Shown here piece by piece: positions 56,191-64,000 of a stretch of 64,000 nucleotides of DNA. The notes below the pieces were generated by a model that saw nothing but the letters and a program-made list of their open reading frames with translations, made no database searches and was not told the origin of the DNA. This DNA comes from Chamaea fasciata. Its lineage: Eukaryota; Chordata; Aves; Passeriformes; Sylviidae. How positions within the stretch are numbered: position 1 is the first letter of the stretch; each line of letters starts with the position of its first letter. The position numbers were made by a program, and so were the translations under genes. The stretch is taken from contig JARCOQ010000025.1 in the NCBI GenBank assembly GCA_029207755.1, positions 2,968,820 to 3,032,819 of the forward strand, read 5' to 3'.

Positions 56191-57100
56191 GAGACACCCA
56201 TGGGCAGCTCCGCCATCCAAGTGGCACAGCCTTGGCACAGCTCTGTCCCAGGCACCAGCACCTGGAGTGTCCTGGGCAGAATGAAATGCCAAATCCTTTG
56301 ACCAAAAGTCCAACAGGCCGAGCTTTGCCTGTGGATGTCCCCCGTTAGTGATGGGCATGTGGACGCACAGAGGTGCCCACAGGCAGAGCTGCTCCCAAAA
56401 CTCCCCCAGTGCCTGGGAATGTGGGATAGGGATGTTTGTGGTGTTCCAGAGCAAAAACGTCACCGAAAAGGTCCCCGTGTCCTGTCTGGAGCCAAATGTC
56501 CCACCCTGCTCCCACCATGGCAGCCCTGAAGTCAAACTTGGTGAACCCAAGGCTCGTCCCACAGCTCTGAGAGGAGGAAAGTCCTCTCCTACAAGGATCC
56601 TTGGTGAAAATAAACCAGTGTGGGACAGGGGATGGACCAAACCTCAGCTGAGAGCGACCCCACCGCTCTTCACCCCTTCCCACAGCAGGAAGGACCTGCT
56701 GAGGCTCAAACCCAAAACAACTCAGCAGCTGCTCTGCCACCTTCTCCCCTTCTCCATCCAAAAAACCTCATTTCTCTTTTCCACTCCCTGTTGGGGAGGG
56801 CTGGGTGGTTATTGGGGTGGTTTTTAATATTATTATTATTATTATTGAGAACGTGCAATCGTGTTTCAAACCCCAGATTTCCATCCAAAAGAGTAGGAGG
56901 CCGTAGTCAGACTTCCCAGACCACAAAGACGCACGGCTCCGTGGCTTTTCCAGCCAGAGTTTCCATTGTATTCTTCCCAGATGAACTTTTAAAACGTGTG
57001 TGTGTGTGTGTGTTATGTGTCAGCGTGTGCACAATCGTGCGTGGTTTTACCTCTCTTAAAAATAATAAAAAAAGGCTTTAAAAAAAAAAAAAAAGAGCGA
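56191..57100. other. unique DNA, no gene seen
   Basis: Contains an (ATT)n run at about 56827-56848, (GT)n at 56996-57013 and A15 at about 57079-57094. No gene is recognised. Confidence 0.4.
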
Positions 57101-57104
57101 GCAA

Positions 57105-57385
57105 GTGAGGCTTTCAGGAGGTTAATCACCGACCTGCTGCCAAGTTGGATATGTGTGTGGAAGGGGGGAGTCAAGGGTTTTAATCCCAGTTTTTGATAAA
57201 TAGAAGACATTCTAGTCATAATAAAACGTGTTTTACACTTGAGGGGAGGAATAAGGGGGAGAAAAAAGGAAAGTTTTGGCCAGGCGCTGCGAGCTCCTGA
57301 GCCCAAACAATGAGGTTCAGAAACATAACTGTAACGCATTAGTAAATTGACAATGAAATTGCAGTTACTTCACTGGCTCTTTGTT
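57105..57385. promoter_or_regulatory. candidate conserved AT-rich island
   Basis: Ordered, non-repetitive AT-rich sequence (gaggttaatcaccgacctgc, gggttttaatcccagttttt, agtcataataaaacgtgttt, gcattagtaaattgacaatg) is flanked by homopolymer and GC-rich DNA. ggttttaatccc carries a TAATCC bicoid-type core. Inferred. Confidence 0.35.
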
Positions 57386-60040
57386 AAATAAACACAGCCC
57401 GAAAGGGACCTGTCTGCCCCGGAGGTATTTGCAGAGGGTTCACGTTACAAACCCAACACCGGCACCGCTCGCTCCCCCCGCAGAGCAAACACATTCCAGG
57501 CGGACCCTGCGAGGTGGGGCCGGCCTGGCTGTTCCCCCTGTCACTTTTTCCCTTTCGTGGAGATCCCAGGGTTTACAGCCTCGGGAAGTTTCACCCCCGG
57601 CCACGGCTCCACTCAGGACTGGCTGGGAGAAGGGGATGTGGGAATGGGACATTGGTGGAGCAGCCCCTTCCCACACACCTCCCTTTGTCCCTGCCCTGCA
57701 CCAAAACCCTTGGAAAGCTTGGAATCTCCCAGGACTCCATCCCATCCCATCCCATCCCATCCCCTGGTGGCAGTTCTGCTGTTCCCGACCTTCCCCACTG
57801 AATCCCAACAACAAAAATTCCCCCGCCCCATTCAGCCAAGCCCCACGGAGCCCTTTGCAGCCACAGCCCCGAGCAGTGACCACCAGCACTTCCCGCTCAG
57901 CAGCTGCACAAAAGGGGCTCCCAACAACGTCTCCATCCCTCTGGATTGATCCCATCAACATTCCTGACTCTTTGCCAAAGCTTTACCCACAGCCCTCACA
58001 GCCACGAGTGGGACTTGAGATCACCCATCAGGAACCTGTGGAGGAAACAGCTGGAGCTCCGGGGCAAGGTGAAGCCACCTTACAAACCCTTCACCTGCAG
58101 CTCTTCCAGCCAAATCCCAGCCCCATTCCGGCAGGGAAGCTGGGGTAATCCATCCCCACACACACACCCACACGCACACACGCCGGAGACAAAAGGAACG
58201 TCGGCCTGTTCAGCACCTTGCGAGGCCTTGAACGGCTGCCAAGGGCCTTTGGAGAGGGGCCAAGGCAGTCCATGAGATGTGAGGGATCGGGATTCTCAGC
58301 AGCCCATGGGGTCTGGAGCAGCCTCTGCTACTGTTGGAGCCTGGTCACGACACGCTTCCCCCTTGTTCCGAGATGTACCTCCTGTGGAGGCGGCTTTTTC
58401 CCGACAGGAATTCTATCCCTGTCTGCCAGGAGCAGGGAAAAGCCTCTGCTCCTCTTTCCTACAGCACCAGAACTCGAAGGAGAAGCGGGTTAAGTGTTTT
58501 CTTGCTCTGCCTGTCATCGAGGGCTTCATGGGAAAACATCCCACAAAGGTAAAACGCCGAGATGGGAGGGATCCTGTGGAGCAGAGAATTTACCTGTCAC
58601 TAATTCCATCCAACCGGTCTCCACCTGGACTTCAAATTTCCCCAGCTCGAGGCTCATATTTCCAAACCTTCATGCAGAAGGCTGAGGTGGTGGGAAACCA
58701 GACCGAAATTCCCTTTTCTGGAGTCGTTTCTTCAACACCTTCTCCACAAACCTGAGCCTTGGAACAAGGGCAAGAAGACCCTGCTCCCACTGAGGAGCTC
58801 CCAGGCCTGTTCCTGCAGGGAGCACCCGGAGCCAAGGGGATGAAGAGGCAGCAGAGACACAGCCACTGATGGGAATTTCAGCGACATGGAAGACAAAATT
58901 GGCATTTTTTTGTTGTGTCTTTGTGTTATGGGAGTCAGGAGGTGACAGCTCAGGGCAATAACCTGATGTGGCTTTACACAACTCCGTGTCAGAGACAGGG
59001 GTGGGGATGCTCTGCACCTAGTCATGGGTGTAGGGACCACTGGAGAGTGATTATCTGGGTTCCTTCCCTTTGTCCCATCCCCTCAGGTGTCTACCTGCTT
59101 TAAAATCCATCAGGATCCAGCTCGCACCAAGTGTTTCCTTCCCCGTCCTGCTTTTTCATGCGAGCAAACGGTGGTGCTGGCACATGGAGCCTTTGGAAGG
59201 GCTTAGCGAGGAGGGAGGCAGCAAATTCTCAGGGATTTGGGGATCTTTAAACAAGGCTGCATGTCTCTCCTTGGGAGATGATGCTCCAGCTCCACCAGGG
59301 AGTGCCTGGACCGTGCAGGAGAGGGCGGGGATGGGCAGGGGGTGAGCCCAGCTGCTCCAGGGGATTCCATCTGGCCCCGAGGCTGAACATGGAATCACAG
59401 ACACGGCCCCTTCCCTGCCAAAAGCAGCTTTAATTCGGTGAGTGAGTGCAAAGGAGAGCTTTCCACAGAGTTCTTCCATTCCTGTAGACTGGTGGAGTTT
59501 CAGGCTTTTTTTTTTTTTTTCCTCTCAGATTGGTGCAGCCTCCAAGTTTCCCTGTGAAAATTCCATGCTGGGATGCTTTTGTCTGTGAGTTTACCTTTTG
59601 CCGGCTGCTCAGGTGCAGCCCCCCTCTTTAAAGGGGCTCTGACCTTTTCCTACCTGGGACAGGGGTGGGTTTCCTCATCCCACTTTAAGAGACTCACATC
59701 CACTGTGGGTTTGCCCTTTGTGGGCAAGGCACGAGGGAGAGAGACTGCGAGACAAAATTAATGGGGAGTTCCACTCTTGGAGCTTCCATCTATTCCCCAT
59801 CCAAGTGGTTCTGAGCATCGTCTCCCCTCACAGGGAGGGGGATTCTTTGATTCCAGAATGCTCCCACCTTCCCCTGCCCCATTTTCCAAGCCTTCCTTTG
59901 CCATCTGGTAAAGAGGGCTGGGAGCCACCCTGCAATGAAACCTTACCCTGTGCCTCTTTTTCCAGCCTGTCTGACAGAACAAGTCAGCTGTGGGCCTCAG
60001 CACCAACTTTAAACAACCCCCCCACCCCCCAACCCAGCAG
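57386..60040. other. unique DNA, no gene seen
   Basis: Short simple repeats are a (CATCC)n pentamer at about 57738-57763, (CA)n at about 58156-58182 and T15 at about 59506-59520. A 158-codon frame at 58279-58755 has no recognised domain. A 255-codon frame at 57381-58148 likewise has none. Confidence 0.4.
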
Positions 60041-60420
60041 GTCAGGCCATTTTAGCATCTGTACCTTTTATTTGTAGCAGACTGTTAATAATTAAGTGAT
60101 GCCTTTCATACGGACATTTACAATAATTTAACCTCGCCCTCGCTGTGTAATTTATTCTTCGCAGAAGCCAATAAAAATAAAGGCCCCATATTTCGCCCCC
60201 CTCGCTCATTCTCTGTCCATAGATATAAATATACACACACACATACAGCCAGGAGAGTGTAATAGGTTTCACATATTGTTCCATAGGTATCACTGGGGTA
60301 CCAGAGCCAAGTGTCTCAGTTCATATGACTCTTTATAGGTGCCTTATAATCCACATAAAATTGAGTTTATGTTTCCTTTCCATCTGCTGATTCTAAAACA
60401 AGATGAGGAAGGGTTTTCTC
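60041..60420. promoter_or_regulatory. candidate conserved AT-rich island
   Basis: Long AT-rich ordered sequence with gttaataattaagtgatgcc, cgctgtgtaatttattcttc, an inverted-orientation-independent CCAAT word in gaagccaataaaaataaagg, and accttataatccacataaaa near the end. This is one of the longest non-repetitive AT-rich stretches here and a good candidate for a conserved enhancer. Confidence 0.4.
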
Positions 60421-61227
60421 GCTCTTTTTCTCTGTTTTTTTTTTTTTCCCTCCCCCTTCTTCATTCCAGTCCTCGCTGCACCAAACTCAAAATTTAAAGA
60501 GGATCCAACAACCTCCAAACTGGACACTCCTTATTATGCATCTTTGGTGATGTCTTATCTCTGATCACGATGAGCATTAAAGGCTCCAGGAGAAAGGTTG
60601 GAGCAAAGACAAAAATCAAACCTCCTGCCCAGGGAGGAACACCCTTCCCAAGTTTGCCATGGAGTCATTTTTCCTGTTTCTAAATCCACAGAACAGAACC
60701 CAGCAGGTAGATGGAATAGCAGCAAGGGAAGGGACTAAAACCCAAGATTTATTTCTTGTCCAAAAAAAAAACCTAAAAAGAGAGGGAAAAAAAAGCACAG
60801 GACAGGAGGGAAAAAAGAGCCAGAGCTCCAAGTATTGGCTGCATTTCCACAGCAAGTCCTAAAGAGGCTACGCAGAGAAACAAAAGAAAAAATATTTTCC
60901 CCTAAAGAAACATTCGTAAAAACACATTTATTAAAGCCCCAGAAATTCCATAACACTTCAGAGCCCCGGTGCTCTGGAAAATGCCGGGCTGAGCACGGGG
61001 CCTGCCCTGCAGGGCCTCCCAGTCTGCCCAGTCCAGCCCAGCCAGGGCCACCAGCACAGCACAGCTTGGCCTGATCCTTATGGAAGAGGGCCTGGAACCT
61101 CAGCTGGGCTTTTCCAAAAATCCCCTTTAATGTCCTTCCCCCGGTCTAACCTGCTCTCAAATCCTCTGCTTTAGTGATTCCACCTTTTTAAGGGGAGCCA
61201 TGCCATGGGACGGGTCGGATGGGGCTT
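60421..61227. other. unique DNA, no gene seen
   Basis: A short patch at about 60525-60590 (ccttattatgcatctttggt, gatcacgatgagcattaaag) may be conserved. A-rich tracts lie at about 60760-60800. No gene is recognised. Confidence 0.35.
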
Positions 61228-61332
61228 GGAGCGGGCTGGGATGGTGGAAGGTGTCCATGTCCATGGCAGGGGTGGGATGAGATGGGATTTAAGGTCCCTT
61301 CCAACCCAAACCAGGCTGGGATTCCGTGTTGG
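61228..61332 (+). mobile_element. CR1 3' fragment, sense
   Basis: atggtggaaggtgtccatgt, then ccatggcaggggtgggatga, then taaggtcccttccaacccaa and accaggctgggattcc. This is the terminal 100 bp of CR1. Confidence 0.85.
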
Positions 61333-62009
61333 ACAGGCCTGGAACCTCTGGGGCACATGAGGGACCTGTTTCCCTTGGTAACACCACAAAAATTTCCCCA
61401 TTCCACCCCAGCCACAACTGTTTTTTTTTTCCTCCGGATCCTCTGGAGCAGCAGCTCCATGAAATCTCCCTCACGTTGTCCCTGTTGCTGTTTTCCAGCA
61501 GCAGGACAGGGAAGGACAACCCAGATCCCCCGTGGCCGTTCCGTGGGTCCCCGTGAGGTGATGGAAAACTTTTCCCCGGGATCAGGTGCTGCTGCAGAGT
61601 GTGAGCTGCTCCAGTCCCACCCCAGCAAGTGTTATAAACACACAGGCACAATCTAAATATTTATGGCACATGAAATCTCCCGTCTGCTGTAGCTCAGCGC
61701 CGAGAGAGCCGAGGAGGGAGGGGGGAGTTAAGAGGTGATTATTGTGCGGGGCCTGGAAACCCAAAATGTGGGATTGGAGCTGCGTCCAACCCCCGCCCTG
61801 GAATGGTCACAGGTGTCAGCTCAGCTCCCTGACAATGATCCGAGGGGTTTGTCACCGCCTGGGCTGGGCCAAGCCACGGCCTGGCTTCCATGGGGAAACA
61901 GCAGATGGAAAACACGGCTTCGTGGGCTCCTTCCCCTCTCAAGCACCTCCTGAGAGAGCGGCTGCTCCAGCTCGTAAAACCTTCCCGGGGCTGGGAAGGA
62001 GGAGCAGAG
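61333..62009. other. unique DNA, no gene seen
   Basis: Nothing recognised apart from T-runs near 61421-61430. Confidence 0.4.
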
Positions 62010-62140
62010 CACGCCGGGCAATTATTATTTCCCTGGCCTGGAGAGAAATTATGATAGAATTTGTTTTCTTATTCGTGCTATTTTTTGCTCGGATCTCTGG
62101 GGGTTTTGTTAAAGGTTGAAATAAAATTTTCGGGAAGAAA
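62010..62140. promoter_or_regulatory. candidate AT-rich island
   Basis: gggcaattattatttccctg, gagaaattatgatagaattt and ggttgaaataaaattttcgg lie between GC-rich DNA and an A-run. The evidence is weak. Confidence 0.25.
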
Positions 62141-63090
62141 AAAAAAAAACAAAAAACCAAAACCCAAAGAAAACACGAGACAACAGAAGGAGAGAGGCAG
62201 GCTGGGGGAGCTCCATGTGTTCCTGGAACAATTGCCCATTGATCCAGCCCGGAAAAGTGCTGACTATCTGGAGGTGATAGGGTTGTCTTGGCAGCAAGGA
62301 ACCGAGCTGCTTTAGGAAAAATGCTCCACTTAGCAAAGTTTGGGGGAGCTGGTATTGCCCAAAAAGGCCACAGCAACGCAAATCCTGCCCACGCTGCTCT
62401 CTGGGCCCACACCAAATCCCCCAGGCCACCACGGAGGTCTGACAAGGTGAGTGATGCCCACAGCAAGTCCTTCCTCCCCTCACGGGAGCTGCCGCTCCCA
62501 CAGAGGCAGCGATCCCATCAGGAAGGGTGACACCACGAGGAGCAATGGGATTTTAGCTCCTGGTGACTTTGGTTCCCGGCTGGCACGACGCAAGAGAGCA
62601 GCACGTGGGCGTTGGTGCACTGCTCTGCTTTCCAGGGAGTGGGGGGTCAGCTGAGCCCCCAAAGTCAGTCCAGCTCAGCGCCAGGGGTGGAGCAGGAGGC
62701 TTTGATGTTTTTTCTGGATCAGTCCCAGCGCCAAATTATAAAACCCAGGCAATTTCAGCCCCAGCTGGGAATTCATGCAGAGTTTCACCTTGTCTTGTGT
62801 AGGTGACGTGAGCCCAGGCCGGAGACGGGATCAGCAGCACACGCGTGGGGTGAGCTCTACCGACCGAGACCTCGTTCCTCCAAAACACAGCCTCGTTTTA
62901 TTTTTTCCCAGCCTTGCTCTGCAAAACCACTCTCAGCTTCGAGGAAGCCCTCAAGGGCTGCCAAAGGAGAGCAAACACAGCAGATTCCACATCCCCTGGA
63001 GGCAGGTTGTGGATCGCTCTGGAGAGGCTGCGGAGGAGCACAGCCCCAGCCCAGCCACGGCTTGGCACACCTGGGGCACGCTGGGCTCAG
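62141..63090. other. unique DNA, no gene seen
   Basis: No recognised gene or transposon. Open frames continue from here into the next tandem array. Confidence 0.4.
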
Positions 63091-63400
63091 CACTCCTGGC
63101 TGGTTTTGGGCACTCCTGGCTGGTTTTGGGCACTCCTGGCTGGTTTTGGGCACTCCTGGCTGGTTTGGGCACTCCTGGCTGGTTTGGGCACTCCTGGCTG
63201 GTTTTGGGCACTCCTGGCTGGTTTGGGCACTCCTGGCTGGTTTTGGGCACTCCTGGCTGGTTTTGGGCAATCCTGGCTGGTTTTGGGCACTCCTGACTGG
63301 TTTTGGGCACTCCTGGCTGGCTTTGGGCACTCCTGGCAGGTTTTGGGCACTCCTGGCTGGTTTTGGGCACTCGTGGCTGGTTTTGGGCACTCCTGGCTCG
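63091..63400. repeat. 20-bp minisatellite (about 16 units)
   Basis: The unit cactcctggctggttttggg repeats every 20 bp (19 bp where one T is missing, at about 63160-63235). The minus strand reads as ARSAQNQPGVPKTSQECPKP-type false protein in all frames. Confidence 0.97.
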
Positions 63401-64000
63401 TGTTTACACCCACAGCAGCGCCAGCCTTGCACCCTGGCCACAGCAGCGACAGGCCTGGCCCTGCTGGGCTTCCCCAGCACAGCCCTGCCGAGGAATTCTG
63501 CTCCCAGAAGGCTGAGAGCGTTCTCTACAGGAAGAAAGAGGAGTCTGCCCTTGGGGAAGGTGCTGGGTTTTGTGTTTCACACAGGCAGAGTTGGATATCA
63601 CCTCGTGCTTCCATGGCTTGACACACATTTGTCCCCGGGGCTCAGGGATTCACTGGGGTCATCGGTGAGGCGAGGGAGACTTTGGAATTCTCCCCATTTC
63701 CCTAATTTAAACCTCTTCCATACCTCAACAAAGCACATTCCTCCAGGAACAACGGCCCAGCCAAAGGCAAAGCTACTGTGGATGTCCAGGAGCCTCCAGG
63801 CTACACCACGTCTGAGCTCGAGCCTCCAAAAAAGCCAAAACCCTCCAGCTCAAGCTAATAGACACATCTGCCAACAGCTTCTTCTAATTTTTTTGGAACC
63901 GCTCTCTAGATTACTTCATTGCCAAGAAAAAGAAGAGATATTTATGATAGCAACTGGAAAGCCTTGGAATTCCAAGTCAGATCCTCGGTGGTGTAAAGTG
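63401..64000. other. unique DNA, no gene seen
   Basis: The last 300 bp (from about 63690) are AT-richer and non-repetitive (catttccctaatttaaacct, ctctctagattacttcattg, gaagagatatttatgatagc) and may be the edge of a conserved element cut by the window end. Confidence 0.35.

Noticed and set aside
63091..63400. CRISPR-like array of 20-bp repeats
   Set aside because: The repeats are contiguous, with no unique spacers between them. This is a minisatellite in a vertebrate genome.

Overview
The window looks like non-coding DNA from a bird, most likely a songbird. The main evidence is a dozen 5'-truncated copies of the avian CR1 retroposon, recognised by the conserved 3'-end wording (fragments of 'ccttccaacccaaaccatt' or its complement). 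Other support is the GC-rich background with AT-rich islands, one solitary retroviral-type LTR, and an unusual density of minisatellites, as on avian microchromosomes. No mammalian Alu or L1 sequence and no bacterial gene organisation was seen. Species and chromosome cannot be named from sequence alone.

I found no protein-coding gene, tRNA or rRNA that I can support. The long open frames in the window (up to about 340 codons) lie over tandem repeats, CR1 copies or GC-rich DNA. They lack recognisable domains, and many are open only because a short repeat unit has no stop codon. Short exons of a spliced gene or a long non-coding RNA could be present unseen.

Layout. 1-5 kb: a GATA-type palindrome, then 16-bp, 26-bp and hexamer tandem arrays. 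8.8-13.4 kb: a 0.7-kb module present twice in direct orientation, followed by a homeodomain-motif-rich AT island. 16-19 kb: a second AT-rich candidate regulatory island, an 84-bp repeat and a long GGAA array. 20-23 kb: CR1 pieces, a second GGAA array and a 27/28-bp minisatellite. 25-31 kb: candidate enhancers with PBX- and MEIS-like motifs, a 20-bp minisatellite, a CpG-rich patch holding a strong CTCF-like site, and CR1. 28-40 kb: two further pairs of duplicated blocks that include or adjoin CR1. 41-46 kb: three minisatellites of about 16, 44 and 46 bp. 47-49 kb: AT-rich candidate conserved elements and a relic of a very old CR1-type element. 50-56 kb: several CR1 copies, a solo LTR and a 35-bp minisatellite. 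57-64 kb: AT-rich candidate regulatory islands and a 20-bp minisatellite.

The picture is of an intergenic or intronic stretch in which short AT-rich, homeobox-motif-bearing islands (candidate enhancers of a developmental gene outside the window) are separated by fast-evolving GC-rich DNA full of tandem repeats. The observation I would follow first is a 279-bp open frame carried by both copies of the 8.8/12.3-kb module. It differs at only four sites, all synonymous third positions, while the DNA just downstream has diverged much more.
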